DNA of 64,000 nt from Parabacteroides sp. (GCA_017481945.1 JAFUOJ010000022.1:1-64000), one strand, 5' to 3'; positions 40,261-49,740 are shown, counted from the stretch's first letter. The notes: a model not told the origin generated them from the sequence alone. Program-made: numbers and translations.

Positions 40261-41337
40261 GTGAATACATTCGGTAATATATATAAACTTACCTCTTTTG
40301 GGGAATCACATGGACCGGGTATCGGAGGTGTAATTGATGGCTGTCCGGCTGGTATTGAGCTGGACATGGCATTTATACAAAGCGAATTAAACCGTCGCAA
40401 ACCGGGACAATCCAAACTAACAACACCTCGAAAGGAAGATGACGAAGTTCAATTCCTTTCAGGTATTTACGAAGGAAAGACAACGGGTACACCGATTGGA
40501 TTTATCGTTTGGAACAAGAATCAACATTCATCTGATTATGATAACATGAAGAGTGTCTACCGACCTTCTCATGCAGACTATACCTATCAGATGAAATATG
40601 GTATTCGAGATCCACGAGGAGGAGGTCGTTCATCGGCACGCGAAACCATCTCCCGTTGTGTAGCTGGTGCTATCGCCAAGCAGATTCTTCAACAAAAAGG
40701 GATTACGATTCAGGCTTTCACATCTCAAGTAGGCGATGTTAAACTGCCCGGCTCCTATCAAGACTATGATTTGAGTCAGACGGAAGAGACCGCTGTACGT
40801 TGTCCCGACAAGGATACAGCTATAAAGATGGAAGCTCTTATTGCTGAAGTAAAAGCACAAGGAGATACTATCGGTGGTGTAATTACCTGTGTAGCCAAAG
40901 GGGTTCCTGTTGGTTTGGGAGAGCCGGCATTCGGTAAACTACATGCTGCGTTGGGACATGCCATGTTAACCATTAATGCCGTAAAAGGATTTGAGTATGG
41001 GGACGGTTTTGACGCTGCACTTTATCGAGGTTCTGAACGGAACGACCATTTCTTTAACGACAACGGACGCATCAATACTCACACCAACCATTCCGGAGGT
41101 ATTCAAGGAGGTATTTCCAACGGACAAGACATTTACTTCCGGGTCGCATTCAAATCGGTCGCTACGCTTTTGATGGAACAGGCAACCGTCAACATGGCGG
41201 GGGAAGACACCATTCTAAAAGCCAAAGGCCGACACGATCCTTGCGTGTTACCTCGAGCCGTACCGATTGTAGAATCGATGGCTGCTATGACATTATTAGA
41301 TTATTTACTCATACAAAAAACGAGGGAAGACTTTTAA
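40261..41337 (+). CDS. aroC: Chorismate synthase
   Basis: Last shikimate-pathway enzyme, giving chorismate from EPSP with reduced FMN; 358 residues. It begins with a GTG start codon ([20 protein letters not shown]), confirmed by the family N-terminus. Other signatures are [13 protein letters not shown] and [20 protein letters not shown]. It follows slyD by 22 bases. Its terminator overlaps the stop codon. Confidence 0.97.
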   Translation: MNTFGNIYKLTSFGESHGPGIGGVIDGCPAGIELDMAFIQSELNRRKPGQSKLTTPRKEDDEVQFLSGIYEGKTTGTPIGFIVWNKNQHSSDYDNMKSVYRPSHADYTYQMKYGIRDPRGGGRSSARETISRCVAGAIAKQILQQKGITIQAFTSQVGDVKLPGSYQDYDLSQTEETAVRCPDKDTAIKMEALIAEVKAQGDTIGGVITCVAKGVPVGLGEPAFGKLHAALGHAMLTINAVKGFEYGDGFDAALYRGSERNDHFFNDNGRINTHTNHSGGIQGGISNGQDIYFRVAFKSVATLLMEQATVNMAGEDTILKAKGRHDPCVLPRAVPIVESMAAMTLLDYLLIQKTREDF

Positions 41338-41357
41338 AGGTCTTCCCTTTTCTTTTG
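41324..41357 (+). terminator. aroC terminator overlapping the stop codon
   Basis: GGGAAGAC (41324-41331) pairs with GTCTTCCC (41340-41347), with AAA/TTT extension, followed by TTTTCTTTT. The aroC stop (41335-41337) is inside the loop. Confidence 0.8.
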
Positions 41358-41395
41358 CAACAGATTCCGAAAAACAGACTTTCGAGGGGGCCTCC

Positions 41396-41487
41396 GACAT
41401 CTCGAGCTGATCTCCTTGGACACCTCGGGCTGATGTCTGTAGACATCTCGGGCAGATCTCTCCCGACATCTGCCCGAGATGTCGGAG
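41396..41487. repeat. 23-bp GC-rich tandem repeat, four units
   Basis: Units start at 41396, 41419, 41442 and 41465, all exactly 23 bp. The consensus is GACATCTCGGGCNGATSTC plus a variable tail, so each unit is close to an inverted repeat GACATCT..AGATGTC. In the fourth unit the centre reads GCCCG, the reverse complement of the CGGGC in the others, giving a perfect palindrome CGACATCT-GCCCG-AGATGTCG. It fills the gap between the converging aroC and the dehydrogenase gene. No function is known to me. Confidence 0.85.
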
Positions 41488-41507
41488 CCGGTCTTTATGA
41501 GGTTTTT

Positions 41508-42464
41508 CTATACAGCTACATTATTTATGCAATCACCTGTCTGATAAGACTTCAGATTATTTACTGCGATTTGCATTAATCGGGTACGTGCTTCCAAAGT
41601 TGCCCATGCAATATGAGGGGTAATGTAACAATTACGAGCGGTCAACAGAGGATTATCCGCTTGAGGCGGTTCCGAAGAAAGAACATCCACACCTGCTGCC
41701 CGAATTTTGCCTTCATTCAATGCCTTCGCCAAATCTTTCTCATTTATAACAGGTCCGCGACTGGTATTAATCACCACAGCTGTTGGTTTCATCCAAGCCA
41801 AGGTATCTGCACAAACCAATCCTTTGGTTGCCGGTGTCAGAGGACAGTGCAAGGTTAAGACATCACTTTGTCGGAAGAGTTCCTCCCGACTTACCGGTGA
41901 AATACCTTCCGGAAGTTCCTCTTTCTTCTTAGAGGTCAAAGCGATTACTTTCATACCAAAAGCCAAAGCAATTCGCGCAACGGCTTGCCCTATATTTCCC
42001 AATCCTACAATTCCCAAGGTCTTACCACTCCATTCCAACAAAGGGGTATTCCAATAAGCGAAATCCGGGCTTTGAGTCCAAGCCCCTGATTGGATTTCCT
42101 GTGTATAATGTGCCACCTGATTGGATATGGTCAGCAAATGAGCAAAAACAGTTTGAGCTACCGAGTCGGTACTATACGCCGGAATATTGGTAACGACAAT
42201 GCCTCGGCGTTTCGCTTCATCCACATCAACAACATTATACCCGGTAGCAAATACACCGATGTATTTCAAATCGGGCAAAGCAGCCATGACCTCTTTGGAA
42301 AGGATTACTTTATTTATCAAAATTGCTTCTGCTCCTTGCGCACGTGTAACCACCTCTTCAGCCGGTGTACGGTCATAAAAAGTACAGTCGCCCAACGCCT
42401 TTAATGCGTCCCAAGAAAGATCTCCCGGATTCAACGCATATCCATCTAATACTACTATTTTCAT
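41508..42464 (-). CDS. D-2-hydroxyacid dehydrogenase (glycerate/hydroxypyruvate type)
   Basis: NAD(P)-dependent dehydrogenase, 318 residues, of the D-isomer-specific family. The Rossmann motif is GLGNIGQAVARIALAFGMKV; the catalytic Arg, Glu and His lie in INTSRGPVINEKDLAKAL, AGVDVLSSEPPQ and ITPHIAWAT. It resembles glycerate dehydrogenases closest, but substrate cannot be fixed from sequence. It follows rlmH by 12 bases on the same strand, so the two are probably cotranscribed. Confidence 0.9.
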   Translation of the reverse strand: MKIVVLDGYALNPGDLSWDALKALGDCTFYDRTPAEEVVTRAQGAEAILINKVILSKEVMAALPDLKYIGVFATGYNVVDVDEAKRRGIVVTNIPAYSTDSVAQTVFAHLLTISNQVAHYTQEIQSGAWTQSPDFAYWNTPLLEWSGKTLGIVGLGNIGQAVARIALAFGMKVIALTSKKKEELPEGISPVSREELFRQSDVLTLHCPLTPATKGLVCADTLAWMKPTAVVINTSRGPVINEKDLAKALNEGKIRAAGVDVLSSEPPQADNPLLTARNCYITPHIAWATLEARTRLMQIAVNNLKSYQTGDCINNVAV

Positions 42465-42476
42465 ATTCTTTTATGA

Positions 42477-42950
42477 TTACTCATGATGATACGGTTCATT
42501 ATTCAAGATTGTCATTGCTCGATAGATTTGTTCAATAAATATCAAACGAATCATCTGATGAGAGAAGGTCATCTTACTTAAAGAGATCTTCTCTGCCGCT
42601 GCCTTATAGACTGCTTCACTAAATCCATACGGTCCTCCGACAACAAAGACCAGACGTTTGGGGACCGTATGCATTTTCTTCTCTATATAGGTAGAAAATT
42701 GCATGGAGGTAAACTCCTTCCCTTTCTCATCCAACAAAACTAAATAATCACCGGATTGTAAAGTCTTCAGGATTAGCTCTCCCTCCTTCTCTTTCTGTTG
42801 AGCCTCAGAAAGGTTCTTTACATTTTTAATATCCGGTATCACTTCCATCTCAAAAGGGATATAATGAACCAAACGATTTTTATACTCATTAATCGCCTCA
42901 ACAAAGTATTTGGCGTCAGTCTTGCCTATTACCACTAATGCAATTTTCAT
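42477..42950 (-). CDS. rlmH: 23S rRNA (pseudouridine1915-N3)-methyltransferase
   Basis: SPOUT-fold methyltransferase acting on 70S ribosomes, 157 residues, the typical RlmH length. It begins MKIALVVIGKTDAKYFVEAI and has VFVVGGPYGFSEAV as the AdoMet-binding knot and the C-terminal FSHQMIRLIFIEQIYRAMTI signature. Confidence 0.96.
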   Translation of the reverse strand: MKIALVVIGKTDAKYFVEAINEYKNRLVHYIPFEMEVIPDIKNVKNLSEAQQKEKEGELILKTLQSGDYLVLLDEKGKEFTSMQFSTYIEKKMHTVPKRLVFVVGGPYGFSEAVYKAAAEKISLSKMTFSHQMIRLIFIEQIYRAMTILNNEPYHHE

Positions 42951-42999
42951 CCGTTCATATTTTAAAGATTGAGGACGCTAATTTACAGGAAAAAATACA

Positions 43000-43008
43000 T
43001 ACCTTTGC
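43000..43008 (+). promoter_or_regulatory. -7 box of nadC
   Basis: TACCTTTGC, full -7 consensus, 36 bases before the nadC start; no clear -33 element. Confidence 0.55.
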
Positions 43009-43044
43009 GGATAATACTCAGAAATCGTGTAAACTACAAAAGAT

Positions 43045-43902
43045 ATGAACTTACAAGAGACAAAAGAACAACTGATTGCGGAACTTATCCGTTTAGCATT
43101 TTCTGAAGATATTGGTGACGGTGACCATACGACATTATGTTGTATTCCAGCAACAGAGATGGGAAAGAGTCAACTAATCGTAAAAGAAGATGGTATATTG
43201 GCTGGTGTAGAAATGGCAGAACGCATTTTCCACACGTTTGACCCAGAATTAAAGATGACTACATTCATCCACGATGGAGCAGAAGTCAAAAAAGGAGACA
43301 TTGCTTTCGTTGTAGAAGGGAAAGTTCAGTCTTTACTGCAAACAGAACGTTTAATGCTAAACATCATGCAGCGAATGAGTGGTATCGCTACCAACACTCG
43401 CAAATATGTAAAGGCATTAGAAGGAACCAAGACACGTGTTTTGGATACCCGTAAGACAACACCCGGATTGCGCATGATTGAAAAAGAGGCTGTCAAAATC
43501 GGAGGTGGAGTGAACCATCGTATCGGTTTGTTCGACATGATCCTTTTGAAGGATAACCATGTAGACTTTGCAGGTGGTATAGAGGCTGCTATCACTCGTT
43601 GTCACCAGTACTTGAAAGAAAAGAACAAAGATTTGAAGATAGAAATAGAAGTTCGCAACTTTGATGAATTGCAGGAAGCTATGCGAGTAGGCGGTATTGA
43701 CCGTATCATGTTGGATAACTTCACTCCTGAAAACACAAAGAAAGCGGTAGAGATGGTTGTCGGACGATATGAATTAGAATCTTCTGGCGGTATCACGTTT
43801 GATACTTTGCGTGATTATGCTGAATGCGGCGTAGATTATATTTCTGTCGGAGCTTTAACACATTCCGTTAAAGGATTAGACATGAGCTTCAAAGCTTGCT
43901 AA
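43045..43902 (+). CDS. nadC: Quinolinate phosphoribosyltransferase (decarboxylating)
   Basis: NAD biosynthesis enzyme forming nicotinate mononucleotide from quinolinate and PRPP, 285 residues. Signatures: EDIGDGDHTTL near the start, RMSGIATNTRKYV, VLDTRKTTPGLRMIEKEAVKIGGGVNHRIGL and LESSGGITFDTLRDYAECGVDYISVGALTHS. The flavodoxin-like gene follows after 6 bases and is probably cotranscribed. Confidence 0.96.
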   Translation: MNLQETKEQLIAELIRLAFSEDIGDGDHTTLCCIPATEMGKSQLIVKEDGILAGVEMAERIFHTFDPELKMTTFIHDGAEVKKGDIAFVVEGKVQSLLQTERLMLNIMQRMSGIATNTRKYVKALEGTKTRVLDTRKTTPGLRMIEKEAVKIGGGVNHRIGLFDMILLKDNHVDFAGGIEAAITRCHQYLKEKNKDLKIEIEVRNFDELQEAMRVGGIDRIMLDNFTPENTKKAVEMVVGRYELESSGGITFDTLRDYAECGVDYISVGALTHSVKGLDMSFKAC

Positions 43903-43908
43903 ATAAAT

Positions 43909-44454
43909 ATGGCAAAGAATATTTTAATACTATCAGGCAGTCCTCGTAAAGGAGGTAATTCAGACACCTTGTGCGATGAATTTATGAGAGGTGCACAAGA
44001 AGCAGGACATTCTGTTGAAAAGATTTGGGTACAGGGTAAGAAAGTAGCTCCTTGCTTAGCCTGTTATTACTGTAAGGATCATGCAGGCGAATGTGCTATC
44101 AAGGACGATATGAAAGAGATATTAGACAAAATGCTCGCTGCTGATGTGATAGTACTTTCGTCACCTGTTTATTTCTACTCAATTTCAGCACAACTCAAAG
44201 CGGTGATTGACCGTACAGTCGCTCGCTGGTTGGAGTTCAGAGACAAAGAGTTCTACTATATCATGACTGCTGCAGAAGATACTGACACTGTGATGGATTG
44301 TACTTTAGGATGTATGCGTGGATTAGCAGAATGTCTGGAAGGTTCTGTAGAAAAAGGTGTAATTTATGGCAAAGGCGTATATGAGAAGGGCGAAATTAAA
44401 AATCATCCTGCCATGCAACAAGCCTACGTCATGGGCAAAAGTATAATAGGCTAA
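43909..44454 (+). CDS. Flavodoxin family NAD(P)H-dependent oxidoreductase
   Basis: 181 residues. The FMN phosphate loop is GSPRKGGNSDTL and the flavin-contact motif is LSSPVYFYSISAQLKAVIDR. It has four cysteines in a compact pattern (C49, C52, C55 and C62; APCLACYYCKDHAGECAIKDD) as in the iron-sulfur flavoprotein group. It may be a reductase of small molecules or metals. It lies 6 bases after nadC, but no link to NAD synthesis is known to me. Confidence 0.88.
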   Translation: MAKNILILSGSPRKGGNSDTLCDEFMRGAQEAGHSVEKIWVQGKKVAPCLACYYCKDHAGECAIKDDMKEILDKMLAADVIVLSSPVYFYSISAQLKAVIDRTVARWLEFRDKEFYYIMTAAEDTDTVMDCTLGCMRGLAECLEGSVEKGVIYGKGVYEKGEIKNHPAMQQAYVMGKSIIG

Positions 44455-44471
44455 CAATAAATTTAGATATT

Positions 44472-44521
44472 AAGGCAGACGAAAAGTAGAATCCACGATT
44501 CCTCCTTTTTTCGTCTGCCTT
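44472..44521. terminator. Bidirectional terminator between nadC unit and ECF sigma operon
   Basis: AAGGCAGACGAAAA (44472-44485) pairs perfectly with TTTTCGTCTGCCTT (44508-44521), 22-base loop. T-runs follow to the right (TTTATTTTC). It lies between genes converging at 44454 and 44531. Confidence 0.85.
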
Positions 44522-44530
44522 TTATTTTCT

Positions 44531-45406
44531 TTAGTAGAACAACGTCAGCCCGGTAGACAATCCTGAAAAATCAGGACCAAAATCTGTATTCAAGACTTTA
44601 CAAGGACTGTACTTCACATAAACACCTACTGCACTCACCTTAAACGTAGCAAATAGGTCAACCGTTACACGGGATTGATGAATGTTATTGTCTGTTAGTT
44701 TCACATTCTCACCTTCCAACTTATAATGCGTCTTCAAGCTGGCATGTGTATTGAAGTTAACAATCGGGCCTACCTTAAAACTCACTTTACGAGTAAACTT
44801 GTATGTATATAATAAAGGTAATGTCCAACTAAAGACCTTCAACCGAGAGAACTTTATATCTGCCTCTTCCGGATAGGTACCCAACACCACATTTTGCTTT
44901 TCTTTCACAAAACAGTTTCGCCCCGTCATCCGATAATTCTTCCAAGCGATACCTAATCCTATAGCAAAGGAGTTCTTTCCTCCTGTCAGACAATATTCCC
45001 ATTCCAAAATGGAAGGAGCCATTATTTCATAAGACGCCCCCATATCTACATTCATGTCGTTCGGGGCATTTAAAGCAGTCACCAATCCTACCCCAATACC
45101 TCTCATATTAAAATTATGATGGGCTTTCTGCTTGATCTCCTCTTTCTTAAATGGAATCTGGAAATCCCAATCCCGTTGTTTCTCTTTCTTCACGACTGGG
45201 ACATCCGAAGCCAATACGGCTTGGTGTGAATAACGAAATTCCGGATTTCCCTCTTTGCCTTCAACCTGTACTATTATTGTATCACCGCTATTGTTTATGA
45301 CTACTCGCTGCGGACGTTCTATCACCATCACATCTTTTGTCTGTCCCCAAATAGAACCTGAAATTAAGGTCATCAAAACCGACAAGAATAACACTTTTCC
45401 TTTCAT
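44531..45406 (-). CDS. Outer membrane beta-barrel protein
   Basis: 291 residues from MKGKVLFLSVLMTLISGS; the frame extends four codons further. A signal peptide ends near WGQ. After a charged region (about 20-95) alternating hydrophobic strands and aromatic ends (LLYTYKFTRKVSFKVGPIVNF; VTVDLFATFKVSAVGVYVKY; C-terminal GLTLFY) indicate an outer-membrane barrel. It is the last gene of the ECF sigma operon, 16 bases after its neighbour, and may be the surface target of that regulon. Family not recognised further. Confidence 0.75.
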   Translation of the reverse strand: MKGKVLFLSVLMTLISGSIWGQTKDVMVIERPQRVVINNSGDTIIVQVEGKEGNPEFRYSHQAVLASDVPVVKKEKQRDWDFQIPFKKEEIKQKAHHNFNMRGIGVGLVTALNAPNDMNVDMGASYEIMAPSILEWEYCLTGGKNSFAIGLGIAWKNYRMTGRNCFVKEKQNVVLGTYPEEADIKFSRLKVFSWTLPLLYTYKFTRKVSFKVGPIVNFNTHASLKTHYKLEGENVKLTDNNIHQSRVTVDLFATFKVSAVGVYVKYSPCKVLNTDFGPDFSGLSTGLTLFY

Positions 45407-45422
45407 ATCCCTATACATTATT

Positions 45423-45863
45423 TCATTTAAACATTTTCTTTAATTCATCCAAAGTAGCATAGCCCTCCATATAGACTACCGTTACTTCCTGTTCTCCTCC
45501 CTCTTTCAAAGAGGCATTCCGATAGAAGAGATACCGGTTTCGTTTCTTCAAAGGAGCGAAACAATAGAAACCATAATACAAGTCCTGTCCCAACAAACCG
45601 ACCTCTTTATCTATTGCCACTTCGGCGTCAGCCTGTACCAACCTCTCTATCTCTTTAAAAGTCTTCGGTTCGTCCTTTAAGGTCAAACTCCGGAACAAGG
45701 TTAAATGATAAGAGGCCAACTTATCTCCTTTCACCAATACTTCTATCGCGTTATGGTTCTTCTTATAACGTCCATCGAATAGAGAGGCAACCTGTAACCC
45801 CTCTTGTGCCCATGCGCCCAAAGATTGAAGCAATAAGAATACTATAACTATGCTTTGTTTCAT
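45423..45863 (-). CDS. Exported small protein of ECF sigma operon (DUF6108-like)
   Basis: 146 residues from MKQSIVIVFLLLQSLGAWAQ, a clear signal peptide; the frame is open nine codons more, overlapping the preceding gene. The mature part is soluble, mixed alpha/beta, without recognisable catalytic residues. It resembles, from memory and with little certainty, the Bacteroidales family DUF6108. Its place between a putative anti-sigma factor and an outer-membrane barrel suggests a periplasmic partner in the same signalling unit. Confidence 0.65.
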   Translation of the reverse strand: MKQSIVIVFLLLQSLGAWAQEGLQVASLFDGRYKKNHNAIEVLVKGDKLASYHLTLFRSLTLKDEPKTFKEIERLVQADAEVAIDKEVGLLGQDLYYGFYCFAPLKKRNRYLFYRNASLKEGGEQEVTVVYMEGYATLDELKKMFK

Positions 45864-45873
45864 CTTTCCCATA

Positions 45874-46338
45874 TTATTCATTTGTATCACTCAATGTTTG
45901 AAATATGGAAGACAATTGATGATCGACTGTTTCTTCCACCTCTTCATACTGTAAGTTCTTCAGAGAAGTTTCCATCTCTGACAAAACCCGATTCGGGTCT
46001 GTAAACCGTTCTCCATAGACATAAGCTACACACAAATTCTGCTGGCGATTGAATTCATATCCTCCCCAAGTCATCATTAACAGTCCAGCAATTACCGCAG
46101 CTGCCAAGCGTCCATATTTTCTCCAAGAGAAAACAGTTCGCGGCTTTGCATACTCCTCTTTGCCAACAGAAAAGTAGCCCATAACCGCACACAACTCATC
46201 AAACTCTGCCCCTTGTGCAAAAGGGGAAGCTAAGAAGCGAACTAATTCCGCCTCCTCTTGGTCCGTTGTCTCCGCTTCAAAATAACGCTCTGCCAACGTC
46301 AACCAATATTGCTTATCCTCATATCGACTTGCTTTCAT
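45874..46338 (-). CDS. Putative anti-sigma factor, single membrane span
   Basis: 154 residues. An N-terminal cytoplasmic-looking acidic helical region (about 1-70, QEEAELVRFLASPFAQ) precedes one membrane helix (about 77-94, AAAVIAGLLMMTWGG) and an acidic C-terminal part. Its start overlaps the sigma gene stop by 4 bases (ATGA), the usual arrangement for a sigma/anti-sigma pair. No zinc-binding HxxxCxxC motif is present. Function is inferred from position and topology. Confidence 0.65.
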   Translation of the reverse strand: MKASRYEDKQYWLTLAERYFEAETTDQEEAELVRFLASPFAQGAEFDELCAVMGYFSVGKEEYAKPRTVFSWRKYGRLAAAVIAGLLMMTWGGYEFNRQQNLCVAYVYGERFTDPNRVLSEMETSLKNLQYEEVEETVDHQLSSIFQTLSDTNE

Positions 46339-46841
46339 ATTCCTTTCTGTTTAAGATAACACATTCGTACCTGTTTTCTGGCACGGGATAAGTTTACCCG
46401 TACTGTTGCTTGTTGCATATTCAGCTTTTCAGCAATTGATTCAATACTTTCATCTTCATACTCCTTCATCTTTAGGATCTGCTTCTGCAAATCAGATAGT
46501 TCACTTTCAATAATGGACTCAATCGCATGAAATTGCTCTCTTCGTTCCAGCTCATCGGCAACCGAATCGGTAATAGCAGCGTCTCGTTCCACATCCAACT
46601 CAACCATCTTGACCCGCTCTTCCCGCCTCAACGTATCAATACAGAGATTACGAACGGTTGTAACCGTCATCGCCTCCACCTGCTGTTGCGTTTGCAGCTC
46701 ATTAGCCCTCGGCCACAGTCGGCAGAACGCCTCTTGCAATGCGTCTTCTGCGTCCGACTCTGAAGGTAACAGCTTCAACGCAACCCGTTGGAACTTCCTA
46801 TGCAGTTTCGTAAATACTGATGTCAATAGCTCTTCGCTCAT
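46335..46841 (-). CDS. RNA polymerase sigma factor, ECF (sigma-70 family)
   Basis: 168 residues. Region 2 (FQRVALKLLPSESDAEDALQEAFCRLW, about 17-45) and region 4 (LSDLQKQILKMKEYEDESIESIAE then MQQATVRVNLSRARKQV, about 110-160) are present and no region 1 or 3, the ECF layout. It heads the operon sigma, anti-sigma, exported protein, outer-membrane protein (46841 to 44531). Confidence 0.92.
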   Translation of the reverse strand: MSEELLTSVFTKLHRKFQRVALKLLPSESDAEDALQEAFCRLWPRANELQTQQQVEAMTVTTVRNLCIDTLRREERVKMVELDVERDAAITDSVADELERREQFHAIESIIESELSDLQKQILKMKEYEDESIESIAEKLNMQQATVRVNLSRARKQVRMCYLKQKGI

Positions 46842-46937
46842 GAATCCGTTCTTCTCTTTTTAACTCTGTTCATAAAGGAATACGAGAAAGGAATGATTTT
46901 GTAACAAGGAAAAGTAGAATATTTTTCAATCTATCAT

Positions 46938-46964
46938 AAAAAAAGGCGAACCGAATCGCCTTTT
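46938..46964 (-). terminator. Terminator of the rsmI-acetyltransferase unit
   Basis: AAAAGGCGA (46941-46949) pairs with TCGCCTTTT (46956-46964), 6-base loop; the minus strand continues with a T-run. It separates this unit from the sigma operon. Confidence 0.85.
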
Positions 46965-46973
46965 CCCTCCTAT

Positions 46974-47549
46974 CTATAAGACTCTTTTTACTTGATTATC
47001 CTGTAATACATAGCGTTGCCCGCTTTCCGGACAGACAGCTGTCTGCTTTTCATCGAACACTAACCGATGTCCATATTCGCTTACCCAACCTATCTGCTGC
47101 GAAGGATTCCCAACCACCAGTGCATAGGGAGGTACATCTTTTGTCACGACTGCCCCGGCACCAATCAACGCATACTCGCCAATCGTATGTCCGCAAACAA
47201 CTGTCGCATTGGCTCCAATCGTCGCCCCCTTCCCTACATGCGTTTTCAAATACTGCTCTTTACGGGGAACTGCACTTCTCGGATTGATTACATTGGTGAA
47301 TACACACGAGGGACCTAAGAATACATCATCTTCACAAGTCACTCCGGTATAGACAGAGACATTGTTCTGTACCTTTACATTATTTCCTAAAACGACATCA
47401 GGAGAAATCACCACGTTCTGCCCTATATTACATCCCTTTCCGAGGGTACACCCTGCCATAATGTGGGAAAAATGCCAGATACGGGTTCCTTCACCAATCG
47501 TACAGCCTGCGTCAATCACTGCAGTCTCATGTGCTTGATATGCTGCCAT
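46974..47549 (-). CDS. Sugar-nucleotide N-acetyltransferase, WbpD/WlbB-like
   Basis: 191 residues forming a left-handed beta-helix of hexapeptide repeats ([34 protein letters not shown]) with the loop [39 protein letters not shown]. Its cysteine-containing C-terminal tail ([10 protein letters not shown]) is like WbpD/WlbB, which acetylate the 3-amino group of UDP-2,3-diamino sugars for surface polysaccharide. No other polysaccharide gene is adjacent, so the substrate is uncertain. It starts 2 bases after rsmI. Confidence 0.85.
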   Translation of the reverse strand: MAAYQAHETAVIDAGCTIGEGTRIWHFSHIMAGCTLGKGCNIGQNVVISPDVVLGNNVKVQNNVSVYTGVTCEDDVFLGPSCVFTNVINPRSAVPRKEQYLKTHVGKGATIGANATVVCGHTIGEYALIGAGAVVTKDVPPYALVVGNPSQQIGWVSEYGHRLVFDEKQTAVCPESGQRYVLQDNQVKRVL

Positions 47550-47551
47550 CC

Positions 47552-48256
47552 TTACTTATAAATTAAAAAGATTGTCGGTTTCTTACTTAAGTCCGGCACC
47601 TTCCCGGCCCACTCTTTTACAGGGCGAGTATGTATATATTCATCCTCGCAAGTGATATTGGAAGCGATACAAAGCTTCGTCGAAGAGCGACACGTCCGAA
47701 TCAACTCTTCCGCCAGCTTATTATTGCGGTAAGGAGTCTCGATGAACAATTGCGTCTGGTTCTCCGCATAGATGCGTCCCTCTAACTTCTTGATCATATT
47801 GGTTCGTTCCGAAGCGTCGATTGGTAAATAGCCATGAAAGGCAAAACTCTGTCCATTGAAACCGGAACCCATCACTGACATCAGTATCGAAGAGGGACCA
47901 ACCAGAGGAACCACCTTGTAATTCTTTCGCTGTGCAATCGCCACGACATCTGCACCGGGGTCAGCAACCGCCGGGCAACCGGCTTCAGAGATTACACCGA
48001 CCGATTCCCCTTTTGCCAACGGTGCCAAGTAGCCTGCAACCGCTTCCGGAGAGGTTCGTTTGTTTAATTCATAGAAAGTAAGGTCGTCAATCACAATTGA
48101 GGGCTCTACTTTCTTCAAGAAACGGCGCGCTGTACGCACGTTTTCAACGACGAAGTGTTTGATCGAAAGAATGACTTCTCGATTATATTCGGGAAGGACG
48201 CGGCGATGTTCCGTATCGCCCAGCGTGACCGGTATGAGATAAAGTGCTGCTTGCAT
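47552..48256 (-). CDS. rsmI: RsmI-like 16S rRNA methyltransferase (tetrapyrrole methylase family)
   Basis: 234 residues of the tetrapyrrole methylase fold. The AdoMet-binding features are YLIPVTLGD at the start, [35 protein letters not shown] and [14 protein letters not shown]. RsmI 2'-O-methylates C1402 of 16S rRNA. This is the shorter form common in Bacteroidota, so the exact target is less certain. It is followed after 2 bases by the acetyltransferase gene. Confidence 0.85.
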   Translation of the reverse strand: MQAALYLIPVTLGDTEHRRVLPEYNREVILSIKHFVVENVRTARRFLKKVEPSIVIDDLTFYELNKRTSPEAVAGYLAPLAKGESVGVISEAGCPAVADPGADVVAIAQRKNYKVVPLVGPSSILMSVMGSGFNGQSFAFHGYLPIDASERTNMIKKLEGRIYAENQTQLFIETPYRNNKLAEELIRTCRSSTKLCIASNITCEDEYIHTRPVKEWAGKVPDLSKKPTIFLIYK

Positions 48257-48314
48257 AATCTATAAATCGGAATGAATCGGCCCGACTACCGTTTTTTATT
48301 CGACACAAAAGTAG

Positions 48315-48323
48315 TACTTTTGC
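48315..48323 (+). promoter_or_regulatory. -7 box of the rsmF-like gene
   Basis: TACTTTTGC, full -7 consensus, 19 bases before the start at 48343. The -33 region is only T-rich (GTTTTTT). Confidence 0.5.
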
Positions 48324-48342
48324 ACCAAACAAGCAGAATCAG

Positions 48343-49740
48343 ATGGCACTTCCAATCGATTTTATCACTCGCACACGCGTATTATTAGGAAAAGAGTTCG
48401 ACTCTTTAGAAGCCGCGTTACAAACTGACGCACCCGTCAGCGTCCGTATCCATAAAAAAAGATTAACTCCCCTTCCACACTCGTCAGCCGCGAAATGGCA
48501 GATTCCCTGGTGTAAAACAGGCTATTATTTGCCAGAACGACTCACTTACACCTTCGACCCGCTGTTTCATGCGGGAGGTTACTACGTGCAAGAGGCCTCT
48601 TCCATGTTCTTGGAGCAGGTCATAGAGCAGTATGTGACCACTCCCGTCAGGTGTTTAGACCTATGCGCTGCTCCAGGGGGTAAATCCACTCATCTTTTGA
48701 GCCTTTTACCCGAAGGTAGTCTACTCGTCAGCAACGAGGTGATACGTACACGCAGCCATGTCTTGGCTGAAAACATTATAAAATGGGGAGACCCGAATTG
48801 TATCGTTATCAACAACGACCCGGAAGAGATTGGGCAGCTGACACATCTCTTCGACATCATCGTCACTGACGTTCCCTGCTCCGGAGAAGGGATGTTCCGG
48901 AAAGATATAGACAGTACCGGGGAATGGAGTGTGGCCAACGTCGAACTTTGTGCCGCTCGCCAACGACGCATTATCCACGACATTTGGAATGCGCTGAAGC
49001 CCGGAGGGTTATTAGTCTACAGCACCTGCACATATAACACTGAGGAGAATGAAGAAAACATCCACTACATTCAGGAAGAGTTAGGCGCTGAAGTATTACC
49101 TATTGCCACTCACGAAAGCTGGCAAATCACAGGCGCACTCAAATATAACCACCCCGTCTACCGCTTTTTCCCGCATAAAACCAAGGGAGAAGGTTTCTTC
49201 TTGGCTCTTTTGCGCAAAGCAGAGGGCGAAATCAAGACGCTCCGTCCTAATTGCAAAAGCAAAAAGGAGAAAGGAAAAGCTGCGTCCGCTATTCCGGAAA
49301 TTGCCAAGAGATTTACCTACGAAAAGGAGGGAAATACCTTGAGTTGGGACGGCAATAAGCTCATCTTGCGACCGGAATCCGTCAGCAAAATCTATCCTTT
49401 CTTTCAAGACCGCTTCCATATCCTCTCTGCAGGTGTTCCTATCGGAGAGTTGAAGGGGAAAGACCTCGTTCCGACACAGCAATTGGCACAGTGTTTAATA
49501 CTTAACTCGGGTACATTCCCTTCGGTCGAACTGTCCTTGGAAGAAGCAATTAAGTATTTGAAGAAAGAGACACTTGTCCTGCCAGATCGTATCGAGAAAG
49601 GCTACATCGTCGCTCGGTATAACGGTTTTCCTCTGGGGTTTGTCAAGAATTTAGGGAATCGGGCCAACAATTTATACCCGCAAGAGCGTAGAATCCGAAC
49701 CAGTTACACTCCTGAAAAGATTACAGTCTATAGATGTTGA
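48343..49740 (+). CDS. rsmF: RsmF/YebU-like rRNA (cytosine-5) methyltransferase
   Basis: 465 residues of the NOL1/NOP2/Sun family. The AdoMet motif DLCAAPGGKSTHLLSLLP is followed by the two active-site cysteines C179 (VPCSGEGMFRKD) and C229 (STCTYNTEENE). The C-terminal part carries a further RNA-binding domain as in RsmF, which modifies C1407 of 16S rRNA. The last codons overlap the first, decayed unit of repeat array B (49732 onward). Confidence 0.9.
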   Translation: MALPIDFITRTRVLLGKEFDSLEAALQTDAPVSVRIHKKRLTPLPHSSAAKWQIPWCKTGYYLPERLTYTFDPLFHAGGYYVQEASSMFLEQVIEQYVTTPVRCLDLCAAPGGKSTHLLSLLPEGSLLVSNEVIRTRSHVLAENIIKWGDPNCIVINNDPEEIGQLTHLFDIIVTDVPCSGEGMFRKDIDSTGEWSVANVELCAARQRRIIHDIWNALKPGGLLVYSTCTYNTEENEENIHYIQEELGAEVLPIATHESWQITGALKYNHPVYRFFPHKTKGEGFFLALLRKAEGEIKTLRPNCKSKKEKGKAASAIPEIAKRFTYEKEGNTLSWDGNKLILRPESVSKIYPFFQDRFHILSAGVPIGELKGKDLVPTQQLAQCLILNSGTFPSVELSLEEAIKYLKKETLVLPDRIEKGYIVARYNGFPLGFVKNLGNRANNLYPQERRIRTSYTPEKITVYRC

